From contig NW_024882190.1 of NCBI RefSeq assembly GCF_019059575.1, positions 327,795-391,794 on the forward strand: a stretch of DNA of 64,000 nt. The letters run 5' to 3'. The position numbers and the translations under genes were made by a program. The notes below the pieces were generated by a model. It searched no databases and was not told the origin of the DNA. It saw only the letters and a list, made by a program, of their open reading frames with translations. Positions 1-12,147 of the stretch are shown here, one piece after another. Each line of letters starts with the position of its first letter. Positions within the stretch are counted from its first letter, which is position 1. This stretch comes from Amphibalanus amphitrite (Eukaryota > Arthropoda > Thecostraca > Balanomorpha > Balanidae).

Positions 1-907
1 CTTTTCTTACATCAATTTGACACGCTCCCTAAAAATTTGAGCGAAGTCCGTCGGAAAAGTTTTGAGAAAATGACGTTTTAGTGACGTCATGTTCGCCATA
101 TTCGCCTCAAAAACGGCAAAATTTCAAACGCCGCTAACATCTTCATTTTTAAAGCAGTCAAGACGTAACAAAAAAGGTTATACGTAATTCTACTTTGTCT
201 ATCAAATGGCTATCTTGGCTTTTTGAAAATTTTAGATTTTGGCCCAAATTTTTCCAAAAAACTGACTTTTTTGGAAAATAATTATAAAATCCAAAAATTT
301 TGAGTATCATATATGTCAGAGGAGTGGTCTATGTGCACCAACATACCAATTTTTAGAAGAATCGGTTCAAAAATGTGGGAGTTATTAAACATTTTATGAC
401 GTCACGACACACAAAAATTTGTAAAATGATTTTTTTTTAAGTTCTAGACCTCGTACGGAAACAAAAATAGCACCATTCGATTCGCCGTGAAAAACTGCAT
501 CAGATAGACACATTTTTAGGCCTTAACAACCAACTTCAAAATTTGAACTCACTTATGACCTAACCTTGACCTGACCTCGACCTGAAATTCATCCAGAGGT
601 GGTCCATATCACTTATTGAGTGTGCCTATTGAATTCTATGAGTAAAATGACCCCTAAAACATGTGTCGCACATGCCCTTTTCTATATTTTGTTTTTGGTG
701 ACCTGACCTGACCTGACCTGACCTTCACCTTGACCTCAAACTTTAAATTAAGTACATGTTCTTAGTTGTTCGTGATGAGATCTTTCGAGTGGCGTTTGAA
801 TTTTCAAAATAGGACCATTAGTTCGGGAGATAACAGGGGGGGGGGTAGAATTTACCCCCCCCCCCCCAGCCCCGCGCGTTCGGCTGGAGACCCCAGCCCA
901 GCGCGGG
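1..907. mobile_element. TTAA-family MITE, right part (left end outside window)
   Basis: This is the right portion of a piggyBac-like TTAA element. Its interior (about 1-525) matches 8495-9036, and about 526-720 continues as the sequence found again at 10222-10415. The right end has a G-tract/C-tract hairpin near 834-868 and a terminal GCGCGGG followed by TTAA at 908-911, where the next element begins. It carries many TGACCT/AGGTCA hexamers and several TGACGTCA palindromes. I see no coding capacity. At 525 its sequence reads uninterrupted through GGCCTTAAC, which makes it the empty site for the insertion at 9041-10215. Confidence 0.75.
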
Positions 908-1702
908 TTAACTCGCGCATGACTGGGGTATTTTCCATAACGCGAGTGACTTGGGGGGGGGGGGAGGCCCTATCTCCGAAACTACTGGGCCGATTGTCAA
1001 AATTCAAACGGCGTCTGATAGCCCTGGAAAAACCGTCTAGCGAAACCTATTTTCATTGACCTCGAGGTCACCGATGACGTCACAGGTCAGGTCAAAGTAA
1101 AAATTATCGACATTTTTGCTAGTTCACAATTTAGGCTCTGACCACCGGATGGCCGGTCCGATCAGGCTCATTTTTGGTTTACGCACTCCTTGACGGATGC
1201 CTTAGATACCCTGAGGATACCGAACTTTTACTTCGAATTTTAAGGTCAAGGCCAGGTCATCCTAGGTCACGAAAATTGTATATCATGTATCGGTCACGTG
1301 ACGCATGTTTTATGGTCCATTTTACTCGTAGATTTCGAAAATAGCGTCGTTTCTGTCATTTCAGGTCATTTTCAGCTGAATTTACCGGAGGTCAGGTCAC
1401 TTTCAGGTCAGAAAAGGTCAAAGTTTGAAAATAAAATTTTTCAACAAAAAAGGTGCCTATCAGATTCAGTTTGAGCTCAGGAACACAATGGTGCCATTCA
1501 TATTTCTGTAAGACGTCAAAAACGTACTGAAAGATGGATCTGAAAAACATAAAATTGTAACATTTTGACAATAATGCGAATAGCTTGGCTATTTTTGTAG
1601 ATATTGGACTAAAACTTGCAAATGTAGTTCATCAGTGTGTGCTATCACATATATTCCGGTTTTTGTGAAAAGTCAAAATGTTTTTGAAGAAATAAAAAAA
1701 TA

Positions 1703-3535
1703 GGGGAGGCCCGGGAGGTATGGGCCCCCTGAAGGTATGGGCCATCGCAGTTTTGAAGAAGTGTTGCGTATTTTTACACATTTGACGGCGTTAACTGGTA
1801 GCAGCCATTCCGTTATACATCCCACGTGATTTTCAAAATCTTCCTCAGTCTTCTTTGGCCATGAGCGGTGATAAAGCGTTTTTGCCCTCTTCAAGTAAAA
1901 TACGGTACATGCAGAAAATTCGTGATAAATTTGAACCAGGCTCGTTTTATAATGTCAGAACATCGCTAAGATAAAGTTTAACCCTCGCCCGCACATGGGG
2001 GGTGGTTGCCACCCCCCCCCCCCAGGCAGTCTTTCTGCTCTGCACTCAACATTTTTAGAGCTAGAAGGCTGATTTTTCGTATAGCTGCTCGTCTATCCTT
2101 TTTTGATGTCCACTGAAAATTTCAAGTTTCTGTGATTTTTGGTTTCGGAGATATGACCTTGTTTTTCAGGTCATGTCATGACCCAAATGGCCAATTCTCA
2201 ACATCTTGCGTTTGCCATGGGCCTTGCGAGCTTTTGACACCCTGATTTCGGCCTTTTTTGCCAGTCTTACCTCCCACCTATAATGGAACATGTTGTTCGA
2301 CGATGTACAGGAGTCAAGGTCAGGGTCAAGGTCAACCTAGGTCATCTAAGATAATTGCGTTTTAGGCAAGCTGAATTTACTTTTTGTGAAGTTTTTTGAC
2401 TGCATTTTTGGTAAAAGCTTCTCAGATCATGATTTCATGTGATATGGACCCAAAAACAATCGGTGCACACATCAGTATACACACAGACACACACAGACAT
2501 ACAAACACATATAATTGACCTTGACCTAACTTGACCTGAAATGAACTCAGCAGCAAAATTCTGGTCGGATAGTGTGACAAAGAGGTTCTAGCTGGCTTGG
2601 CACCAGAAAACAGCATCGTCATCGGTATTTGATAAGCAGCACACTTGATATCCAACGGTGACCCAAAACAGCAACATTTTTTAGTTTGACCTGACCTGGA
2701 AGGTCAATGACTGACCTGAGAAGGTAAAACTGGGTATCATTGGATTCGTCTCTTCCCAAAGAATCTTTTTGGTCTTTACTGCTAAGCTCTATCTCCAACA
2801 GGAACGAAATGGCGCGGGGGGGGGTGGCAACCACCCCCCCCCCATGTGCGTTCTAGGATGGGAAAATGGCATGTGCGGGCGAGGGTTAAAGCATGCAAAT
2901 TAAGACTGGATAGACAATTTGAAGCTTTCTTGCAAGATTATGAGCTGAGGTGCTACGCACATTCTGACGTCCTAACCGGGAGGTTCGGGCCACCCACCCT
3001 GTTGATCCTAAGTAAATAAAAAGATGCTTTCATTGAATGTCCCCGTCAATAAGTTTTATTTTTGTCGCGCAAGGTCGAAAATTTAACTTCAAATTTCATT
3101 CGTGCAGAAAAATATTATTGATCTTATTTCATGGTGCATGCTTGAGTTTACCAAAATACATATGGGCCCAAGTGACCTCCATGAAGTAAGCTGTTGGCCG
3201 CTTATGCGGTGGCTGGGCTCTAAGAGAGATCAACGTAGATACCAGCTACGAGCATTATTCTCATTGTTGAGAAAAGAATATGAAACATGGCACCGGCCCA
3301 TACCTCCCAGGCCATGGCCCATACCTTCCGGTGTATTTTGATGGATCGAAAAAGCACATGATTTATTGAAAGTTATCTCGAGACAAAATAGTTGATCCCA
3401 AATGCCTAATATCAGGCACACGTTGCAGGCGAAAGGCAATTTCACGTATACAGAGTGAAAAACCGGGTCTAGCCACTGCCCACTGGAAGAAAATTGTCTT
3501 TTCACAAAACCGGCCCATACCTCCCGGGTCTCCCC
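1703..3535. mobile_element. TA-flanked MITE (copy 1), interrupted by a TTAA element
   Basis: The element has terminal inverted repeats beginning GGGGAGGCCCGGGAGGTATG and ending in the complementary CCCGGGTCTCCCC, flanked by TA on both sides as in Tc1/mariner-type elements. A second GGAGGTATGGGCC motif sits just inside each end. It matches copy 2 (4052-4986) closely except for the TTAA element at 1982-2885. No transposase is recognisable, so it is non-autonomous. Confidence 0.75.
1982..2885. mobile_element. Complete TTAA-family MITE with matched end hairpins
   Basis: Ends are CCCTCGCCCGCACATG and its complement, flanked by TTAA at 1978-1981 and 2886-2889. The empty site is preserved at about 4334-4346 in the sister MITE copy. 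A subterminal hairpin at about 1996-2023 has centre GTGGTTGCCAC, and the one at 2815-2844 has centre GTGGCAACCAC, its exact reverse complement. The interior has AGGTCA-type hexamers. No coding frame is credible. Confidence 0.9.
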
Positions 3536-4051
3536 TATATTTTTTGTAATTGTAAATACATATTTTTCAAAATTTTCAAAATATCGAAAATTCGTGACAC
3601 AAACCTGGCACGTGGCAAGTTTCAGCTCTTAATTTTCGTTAGAACTCGAGCTTCTAATTTGGGAAACGATTTTTGCTTGGGGGGAGGGACACCCGGTATG
3701 TAGGGAATAGGGATACATATGAAACGTATTGTGGAGGAACTGTCATGTTTCAAATTTGATACATTTGAAACACAGAAATACCCAAAGAGTCACGCAAAGC
3801 TATGGAATTTCAGGAACCTCGAGATAAATAAATGGATACTGAAATTTGGATGTCAACATGGGGTCTGGTAGGTAGATTTAATGTTCCTGTCTGGCTTCCA
3901 AAACGGGGCACAACCCGGAGGACCCGCCGAATTTAGATCGTGGATCACAACGGAAGGTGATTTCAGCAATATCCATATCCACCCCCATTGACTGTTATCG
4001 GTGAGGTCATGTAACCTCGGGTGACCTGTAGGCATGAACAAATCCGATATA
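3536..4051. other. Segment between the two TA-flanked MITE copies; no gene seen
   Basis: The first 59 bases duplicate the sequence that follows copy 2 at 4987-5045. The remainder (3595-4050) matches nothing else I recognise in the window. This looks like a duplication or recombination product between two copies of the same nested locus. Confidence 0.5.
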
Positions 4052-4986
4052 GGGGAGACCCGGGAGGTATGGGCCCTCTGGAGGTATGGGCCATCGCAGT
4101 TTTGAAGAAGTGTTGCGTATTTTCACACATTTGACCGCGTTAACTCGTAGCAGCCATTCCGTTAGGTATACAACATACGTAATTTCTAATATCTTCCTCA
4201 GTCTTCTTTAGCAATGAGCGATGATGAAGCGTTTTTGCCCTCTTCGAGTAAAATAAGCACATACAAAAAAAAAAAAAATCGTGATAAATTTGAACCTGGC
4301 TCGTTTTATGACGTAAGACCATCGCTAACATAAAGTTTAAAACATGCAAATTAAGACTGGATAGATAATTTCAAGCTTTCTTGCAAGATTATGAGCTGAG
4401 ATGCTACGCACATCCTGCGTCCTAACCGGGAGGTTCGGACCACCCACCCTCGATGATCCTAAATCAATAAACGGATGCTTTCATTGAATGTTCTCTTCAA
4501 TAAGTTTTATTTTTGTCGCGCAAGGTCGAAAATTCAACTACAAATTTCATTCAAACAGAAAAATATCTTTTATTTTATTTCATGGAGCATGATTGAGTTT
4601 ACCAACCTATATATGAGCCCAAGTGACCTCCATGAAGTAAGCTGTTGGCCGCTTATGCGGTGGCTGGGCTCTAAGAGAGATCAACGTAGATACCAGCTAC
4701 GAGCATTATTCTCATTGTTGAGAAAAGAATATGAAACATGGCACCGGCCCATACCTCCCAGGCCATGGCCCATACCTTCCGGTGTATTTTGATGGATCGA
4801 AAAAGCACATGATTTATTGAAAGTTATCTCGAGACAAAATAGTTGATCCCAAATGCCTAATATCAGGCACACGTTGCAGGCGAAAGGCAATTTCACGTAT
4901 ACAGAGTGAAAAACCGGGTCTAGCCACTGCCCACTGGAAGAAAATTGTCTTTTCACAAAACCGGCCCATACCTCCCGGGTCTCCCC
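4052..4986. mobile_element. TA-flanked MITE (copy 2), uninterrupted
   Basis: The 935-bp element begins GGGGAGACCCGGGAGGTATG and ends with the complement, flanked by TA. It serves as the empty-site reference for the TTAA insertion in copy 1: the AAAGTTTAAAACATGC stretch is continuous here. It contains no transposase and only short spurious frames. Confidence 0.8.
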
Positions 4987-5696
4987 TATATTTTTTGTAA
5001 TTGTAAATACATATTTTTCAAAATTTTCAAAATATCGAAAATTCGAGATAGCAGTTTGATAGCTACGTGTATTTGTAGTCCACTCATGCAAAGAAAATGG
5101 ATCTATGTATATTGATAGAGATAAGTAGAAAAACACGGAACAAATAGTGCATGGACGCGTTTCGATTATTAAATCTTCATCAGCATGACATAATCACAGA
5201 GAAAACAAGATATAGCACACAAACATTCGAGCTCGTCACAGTGCAATCGTCTTGATTTTAAAAATTCATGCATCTGACATATTCACTACTAATCCACCTG
5301 TAGGAGAATATCCACGAAAAATGATAGCAAAATAGATCACTGACATACATATGACACAGGGATAACAACAAATTTATACAGAACGATCATGAACAAGTAG
5401 GTACTTATACAAACTAATGACGCGTCTTCTTTAAACTATACATCGCCGCTGGTTTTGCCCATTTCATCGAACCCACCCTGATATTAATCGTTTCGTTCAT
5501 TGCTATAAATGCCGCCTCTGTCGCCTTCCGATTGTCTTTGTTTTTACATAATGCTATAATTTCCGCCCCGCCCCATCTTGGTAAATGATGTGTTTTCTGA
5601 GCATGAATTACTACCGCGCTATGTTCTGCGTTGTTTCGCATGTCCCGCTTATGTTCCTTTAATCTAACGTCTAAGCCCCTCCCGGTTTCCCCTATA

Positions 5697-6888
5697 CCGG
5701 GTGGCCCAGAAAAAACGTTCCCAACTTTAAATCAATATTTCTGGGAAAGTGATAAAGATACATCATTGAAACTTCGAATAGTCAATGCGGCACACATTTT
5801 CAGTAAATGGTGTGATTTTCATGGTGTTCAGTAAATTGCTTTTTAAACAGTTCGTGTTTCAAGCATGCCATGTAAAAAATACTTTTTTGCTCCGATGTTT
5901 ACTAAAAAATGTGAGTGAACGGGTCACTTTCACCCCGCGGCACCGCGGCCTAGAGCTATGACTGCTACTGGCAGCTAGTCTCATTGATGGTTCGGGTCTC
6001 AGGATGACACATTCCCTCAGGCAACCACGATGGCTCTGTGCCAGCGGCATCGGAAGAAGTTTCCAGTTTTCTAACCATCTTGTGGCTCAAATGCTTTCCT
6101 GGCTGACATTCCTGGGAGAAGTTAGCTTTTCAACCAGTTTTCTTTTTTTTTTTGTCATCTGCTGGCAATGTTGTTTTTCATAAAATATTCTGTGGTCTTC
6201 TGGCACAGGAACCAGTCTGTTTTAGTTTGTTTTCCTTATCTGGTCGATTTACTGTTTGATCTACTGAAAGGACACGGGTGGAGAATTGTGCTGGACTGGG
6301 GGTGCTCGAGCTCTCCCAATTCCACGCCGGCCACGCCGGCTTGGCTTTGGAGCCGCGGCCGGGCGGCGCGGGTCAAGGTCACCGCTAGGCGGCGGCGGAT
6401 TTGCTGCGCCCGAGCACCCCCAGCTGGTCACAATTCTCCACCTATGTGAAAGGAGGGTAATCAGCAGTAATCCATGCACGGTGTCACTCCTGCTCGAATC
6501 ATGATTTGGTTTTAAAACGAATGGCATCCATGGGCACCATTTTGGCTCAGTATTTGAATATTTGGCACATAAGTGAGAAACAAACTTACTTAAAATTAGA
6601 ACATACGTGTTGGTTTCATTCACGTGCTCTATTTTTCTATTCTTGTTTATAACATGGGGCGTCTAACCCAATCATCACTATCGTTTGACATCGGCAAAAA
6701 AAGCAAAAACGTCTTGCTTAATTTAACTCAAGATTGCGGGCTTGAAAATGATGGTATACTGTTATAATTTGGCATACCAATGCGCAAAGAAATGACGCAA
6801 ACTTGCTGAAAATTTTGTCCCGTTATTTGCACTCGAATTTGATATATAGGCCTCCAAAGTTCGGAACGTTTTTTCTGGGCCACCCGGT
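5697..6888. mobile_element. Non-autonomous mariner-like element
   Basis: Terminal repeats are CCGGGTGGCCCAGAAAAAAC on the left and its near complement on the right, with TA at both junctions (TATA in context). It is inserted in the GIY-YIG domain of the Penelope-like element, so the host frame on either side gives the insertion point exactly. No transposase frame is recognisable. A 174-bp hAT-type MITE is nested inside. Confidence 0.8.
6273..6446. mobile_element. Small hAT-type MITE
   Basis: The 174-bp element is flanked by an 8-bp direct repeat TGAAAGGA (6265-6272 and 6447-6454). Ends are CACGGGTGGAGAATTGTG and the complement of CATAGGTGGAGAATTGTG. The inner repeat continues through a GGGGGTGCTCG motif. 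The GC-rich centre produces long spurious frames on both strands. An 8-bp target duplication is the hAT superfamily signature. Confidence 0.8.
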
Positions 6889-7565
6889 ATATGATTTGTC
6901 ACAAGAACCACAAGGAATCTTATACACTAAACTTTTTTCTTCTCCATTTCTTTTTGTGTGGTTTTTCAGTATATCCCGTACCTTTGTTCCCGAAGAGAAA
7001 GCTATTTTAAATCCAGTCATCTCAATCTGTTTCGCTATCATCTCGGCTGGTTTCGAATTGGGAAGTGTTATATATCGTTCGGTTTTCTTCGTCTTTGTTG
7101 TCGCGCTTCGCTTTCGAATATTGATAGCTTTTCTTTTCAAGTTGACTAGAAATCCTTTGGGGTACTTTAATTTCGTGAACGATGCCATGATGTGCTGAAT
7201 CTCTTCATCTATAAACTCTTCACTACAAATGCGATACGCTCTAAGGAAAAACCCCAACACTATCCCACTTTTAACCCGATCATTGTGTCCAGAATAGAAA
7301 TGTACGTACGACTCTTTGTTTGTAGGCTTTCGATACACTTTAAATTTTGGCTGACTCCCACGCATGATCACAGTATCAAGAAATGCAATCGTCCCGTTGC
7401 TTTCTTTCTCAAGTGTAAACTGAATCTTTTCCTCTACCGAGTTAAGTCTATCAAGTTTGTCCTCTAAGTTCGTTTCTTTTGGCACTACTACGAGAATATC
7501 GTCAACATAACGCAACCAAATTACGTTACTGCCCATGATGCCCTGATAATGGTGCTTTTCGAGCA

Positions 7566-7837
7566 CCGGGAGGGGCTTAGACGTTAGATTAAAGGAACAT
7601 AAGCGGGACATGCGAAACAACGCAGAACATAGCGCGGTAGTAATTCATGCTCAGAAAACACATCATTTACCAAGATGGGGCGGGGCGGAAATTATAGCAT
7701 TATGTAAAAACAAAGACAATCGGAAGGCGACAGAGGCGGCATTTATAGCAATGAACGAAACGATTAATATCAGGGTGGGTTCGATGAAATGGGCAAAACC
7801 AGCGGCGATGTATAGTTTAAAGAAGACGCGTCATTAG
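7566..7837 (+). pseudogene. GIY-YIG C-terminal fragment of inverted Penelope-like copy
   Basis: This stretch encodes the same C-terminal nuclease segment as 5695-5414 on the opposite strand (the frame contains RNNAEHSAVVIHAQKTHHLP and ends at a TAG near 7837). It directly abuts the 5'-truncated end of the minus-strand copy at about 7565. The 3' untranslated sequence continues to about 8120. The two arms look nearly identical over their length. Confidence 0.8.
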
Positions 7838-8392
7838 TTTGTATAAGTACCTACTTGTTCATGATCGTTCTGTATAAATTTGTTGTTATCCCTGTGTCAT
7901 ATGTATGTCAGTGATCTATTTTGCTATCATTTTTCGTGGATATTCTCCTACAGGTGGATTAGTAGTGAATATGTCAGATGCATGAATTTTTAAAATCAAG
8001 ACGATTGCACTGTGACGAGCTCGAATGTTTGTGTGCTATATCTTGTTTTCTCTGTGATTATGTCATGCTGATGAAGATTTAATAATCGAAACGCGTCCAT
8101 GCACTATTTGTTCCGTGTTTTTCAAAATGGATCTAGCTTTAAAACTGAGCTCTTGAGAGCGTTTGCCGTAATTCAGTATTTTGCATGAAAATCGGCCGAC
8201 ATGACGTCACTCTGACGTTATTTCCTGTCAAACTATGGTAGCTAGAAAGTTGAAATTTTAACACAAGGTATCCAATCGATGCCTTTGAAGGTACCGCAAG
8301 TTTCGTGTTGATCTGTCAAACGGTTTAGAAGATATTGCTGAAAAACGGGAGGGGGCTCTGTAGAGCCCCCCCCCCAGTCATGCGCGGGTTAA

Positions 8393-10756
8393 CCGGCGCC
8401 CCGCTGGGGGGGGGGGGGGCAGAATCTGCCCCCTCCCGTTTTTCGCCAATAACTTCTAAACGCGTTACGCCAGCGACGTCAAACTTTGCGTACCTTATCG
8501 TACATCAATTTGAAACGTTCCCTGAAAATTTGAGCGAAATCTGTCGGAAGCTTTTTGAGAAATTGACCTTTTAGTGACGTCATGTTCGCCATTTTCGCCT
8601 CAAAAACGGCAAAATTTCAAACGCCGCTAACATCTTCATTTTTAAAGGAATCAAGACGTAACAAAAAAGTTTGTACGTGATTCTAGGTACTTTGTGTATC
8701 AAATGGCTATCTCGGTTTTTTGAAAATTGTTGATTTTGGCCCAAGTTTTTTTTTTCTAAAAATTGACTTTTTTTGGAAAATAATTATAAAATCCAAAATT
8801 TTGAGTGTATCGAAAAAAACGGAATATATGTCAGAGAAGTGGTCTGTGTGTACCAACATACCAATTTTCAGAAGAATCGGTTAAAAATGTGGGAGTTATT
8901 CAAAATTTTATGACGTCACGACACAAAATTTTTGAAAAATGATTTTTTTTGGAAGGTCTGACCCTCGTACGGAAACAAAAATAGCACCATTCGATTTGCC
9001 CTGAACAACTGCATCAGATAGACACCTTTTTAGGCCTTAACCCGCGCCCCACTGGGGTCTGCGTATAACACGCCCTACTGGGGGGGGGGCTATTCATTCA
9101 TAGCCCCCCCCCCCCCTCCTAACTCCGAAACTACTGGGCCGATCGTCAAAATTCAAACGGCGTCTGATAGCCCCGGAAAAACTGTCGAGCGAAACCTAAT
9201 TTCATTGACCTCGAGGTCACCAATGACGTCACAGGTCAGGTCAAAGTAAAAATTATTAGCATTTTCGCTTCTTCACGTTTTGGGCTCTGGCCGCCGTCTT
9301 ACAAGTCAGATCAGGCTCATTTTCGGTTCACACACTCGTGAACAGATGCTCTAGATACTCTGAAGGTAACAAATTTGTACTTTGATTTTCAGGTCAAGGT
9401 CAGGTCATCACAGGTCACGAAAATATTATACCATTCGTCGGTCACGTGACACATGTTTTATGGTCCATTTAGGCCAAACATTTCGAATTTAATGTCGTCT
9501 GTGTCATTCGAGGTCATTTTGAGTCAAATTTAGCTTAGGTCAGGTCACTTTCAGGTCAAAAAAGGTCAAATTTTGAAGTTAAAATTTTTCAAAAAAAGGT
9601 GTCTATTGGATGCAGTTTGAGCTCAGGAACACGATGGTGCTATTTATATTGGCGTACGATGTCAAATTCGTGCTGAAAAATTGATTTGAAAAATTAAAAA
9701 TTGTTAATTTTTTGCAATAATGCGTATAACTTGGCCATTTTTGAAGATATTTTGCTAAAACTTGCTAGAGTTAGTCATGATAATGCGTTCTATCACATAT
9801 ATTCCGTTTTTTTTTTCGAAAAGTCAAAAACTTTTTGAAAAAAATGTAAAAATATAAGTTTTGAATTTTATTATATAAAATTTTCGAAATTTTCAAACTT
9901 TCGAAAATCCGAGATAGCAGTTTGATAGCACAGTCTATTCTGAGTCCTCTCATGCAAAGAAATTGGATCTAGCTCTTGGGAGCGATTGCCGTGGTTCAAT
10001 GTTTTGCGTCGAAATCGGCCGAACATGACGTCACTCTGACGTCATTTCCGGCCGACCTATGGTAGATACGAAGTTCAAATTTTGACACAAGGTGTCAAAT
10101 TGATGCAGCCGAAGGTACTGAAAGTTTGGCGTCGATACGTCAAGCGGTTTGGAAGTTATTGCAGAAAAACGGGAGGGGGGGCTATAAATAGCCCCCCCCC
10201 CCAGTGGGGCGCGGGTTAACATCCAACTTGAAAATTTGACCTCACTTGACCTGACGTCGACCTGAAATTCATCCAGAGGTGGTCCATATCACTTATTGAG
10301 TGTGCCCATTGAATTCTATGAGTAAAATGACCCATAAAACATGTGTCGCACATGCTCTTTTCTATATTTTGTTTTTGGTGACCTGACCTGACCTGACCTG
10401 ACCTGACCTTGACCTTGACCTTTGAATGACATTGTATGCAACGAATATTGTCTTGGTAGTCTAAGAACACGTTTTGGGCAATCAGTCTCAGTCCATTCTT
10501 CGGCAACTACGGTGCAAGTCCGATACTGTAGAAACTTCCATTTTGTACCCTTGACCTGACCTCTGACCTACTTCAGCAAAAAATGGGCTCTTAAGATCCG
10601 CCTTGTTGAGAGCTTTCGATTGCCGTTTCCCCCGTCTTCCTACAACCATCGGTTCGGAAGTTAGACAGGAGGTGGGGGCAGAATCTGCCCCCACCCCTAA
10701 TCTGCCCCCCCCCCCCCAGCAGGGCGCGTATGGCTGAATAGCCCAGCGGGGCGCGG
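8393..10756. mobile_element. TTAA-family MITE interrupted by another family member
   Basis: The element begins CCGGCGCCCCGCTGGGG after the TTAA at 8389-8392 and ends near GCCCAGCGGGGCGCGG, where the TTAA and a few bases appear to be lost at the join with the next element. Subterminal hairpins near 8406-8432 and 10671-10697 share the same palindrome, CAGAATCTG. The interior is interrupted at 9041-10215 and contains a run of tandem TGACC pentamers near 10380-10415. Confidence 0.75.
9041..10215. mobile_element. Complete 1.18-kb TTAA-family MITE
   Basis: Ends are CCCGCGCCCCACTGGGG and its complement, flanked by TTAA at 9037-9040 and 10216-10219. The uninterrupted target is present at about 520-545 near the left edge of the window. 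The subterminal hairpins share the CTAT/ATAG stem on both sides but have different loops. It is an uninterrupted reference copy for the family. There is no coding frame. Confidence 0.9.
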
Positions 10757-12147
10757 GGCGCCCCGTAGGGCTACCGGGGGACCCTACCACCCGTAGGGGG
10801 GGGGCGTTTCGGCCCCCCTAAGATCTCGGAAGTTTACCGGCCGATTTTCAAAATTGAAACGGCGTTCGATAGCCCCACCAAGGAACTACCTTGTGACCAA
10901 ATTTCATTGACCTAGGTCAAACCGATGACGTCACAGGTCAGGTCATAGGTCGGATTTTCACCATTCACAGGCATTTCAAGAAAAGTGTTGTGAAATCGAG
11001 TAAATTGGTAAGTTATTGAAAACCATCGATGGTTCATTGTTCGACAAACACATACTTCGCTATCTGAGGTCACTGATACCAGGTCAGGTCACAGAGGTCA
11101 GGTCACTGGGGGTCACAATATGAATTGTGTCGGGTGATACATGATTTATGGTTCATTTTACATGACAAATGCGATCATGTGGGTCAGGCAGCCTTTGGGA
11201 CCAGCTTAGGTCACGTTTTGGTGAAGGTCAGGTCAGGTCAAGGTCAGGTCAAATAAGGTCAAATTTCAAAGTTGATATTTTTGCATAAAATGGGTATCGA
11301 TTCGATGCAGCTCGTCACGGGGAGTCCAATGGTGGTCTTTGTTTTGCCCTATGGGATCTAGAATTGACAAAATTTGAGCTTGAAAATTTGACGTCATTAT
11401 TTTTGAAGTTTTTTTTTTTCGCTATAACTTAGCCAAAAACGAGATATCGATCTGAAATTTGGTAGGTAGATAGAAGACAGTAGGTACTAACATATATATT
11501 CCTTTTTTTGAAACTCAAAAAGCTTTTTGGATTTTGTGTCAAATATATCCAAAAAATTGCTTTTTTGATTTTTGGGGGTCAAAACTCAAAAATTCAAAAA
11601 TCCGAGATAGCCGTTTTGTAGCCCTGTCAATTCTACACCTTTCATGTTTTTTTTTTTTTGGATCATTTTTCTGTATCTTCAAAGCTGTAGGCTTGACAGC
11701 TCTTCTCGCGAAGGTCTTTTTTCGGTCAAAAATGGCAGAACATGACGTCATTCTGACGTTATTTGTGGCCAACCTATCATAGCCTCTGGAAGATTTTGGT
11801 CACAATGTGTAAAATTAATGCCCGGAGGGGTCCCAGTAAACATGCCGACGTCGGCCCGACGTCGGGCCGAGGCTCGGCCCGACGTTGGCCCAACGTCGGT
11901 TCAACCTCGGCCCGACATCGGCTGGACGTCGGATATGCCCGCATGTTCCGACGTCCAGCCGAAGTCCAGCCGACGTCGAGCCGACGTCGGGCCGAGATCG
12001 TTTGCCGAGGTTGACGAGATCGTTTGTCGTTGGACCGACGGGGCCGACGTCGGCATGCTTATTGGGACAACGCGCCAAAAATATCAACCGGCGGAGGGAT
12101 TCGAGCCCCCCAGTCGCCGACGTCGGCATGTTTACTGGGACAACACG

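Larger units (their letters stand above)
5414..7563 (-). pseudogene. Penelope-like RT / GIY-YIG protein, 5'-truncated and interrupted
   Basis: Reading from about 7563 down to 6889, the frame has the reverse transcriptase catalytic motif YVDD within WLRYVDDILVVVP, followed by IAFLDT and the FKVYRKPT and SGH motifs typical of Penelope-like polymerases. Next comes the start of a GIY-YIG nuclease (VYKIPCGSCDKSY). The nuclease is split inside its YIG motif by the mariner-like insertion and resumes at 5695 with GETGR, ending at a TAG at 5414-5416. The N-terminal half of the polymerase is missing. It is a dead copy: truncated at the 5' end and disrupted in the nuclease. Confidence 0.85.
5105..8123 (-). 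mobile_element. Penelope-like retroelement locus with inverted partial copy
   Basis: The locus is flanked by an 11-bp direct repeat AAAATGGATCT at 5094-5104 and 8124-8134. It contains a minus-strand Penelope-like element (reverse transcriptase then GIY-YIG endonuclease) and, head to head at its 5' side, a plus-strand truncated 3' end. The inverted arms of roughly 550 bp are about 5130-5690 and 7566-8120. An inverted 5'-truncated partial copy at the 5' end is a known property of Penelope-like elements. The reading frame is interrupted by a mariner-like element at 5697-6888. Confidence 0.85.
912..8388. mobile_element. TTAA-family MITE expanded by nested insertions
   Basis: The left end reads TTAA then CTCGCGCATGACTGGGG at 908-928. 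The right end at 8370-8392 is its near-perfect reverse complement followed by TTAA. The element's own sequence is only about 912-1702, a short stretch at 4987-5104, and 8124-8388; these align with the uninterrupted relative at 9041-10215. Everything else is later insertions: two copies of a TA-flanked MITE, an unexplained 3595-4050 segment, and a Penelope-like locus. The right subterminal hairpin (GGCTCTGTAGAGCC near 8354) has no clear partner in the left G-tract, unlike other family members. Confidence 0.75.

Noticed and set aside
6168..6623. Frames of 72-120 codons on both strands
   Set aside because: They cross a GC-rich MITE with a clear 8-bp target duplication; no domain.
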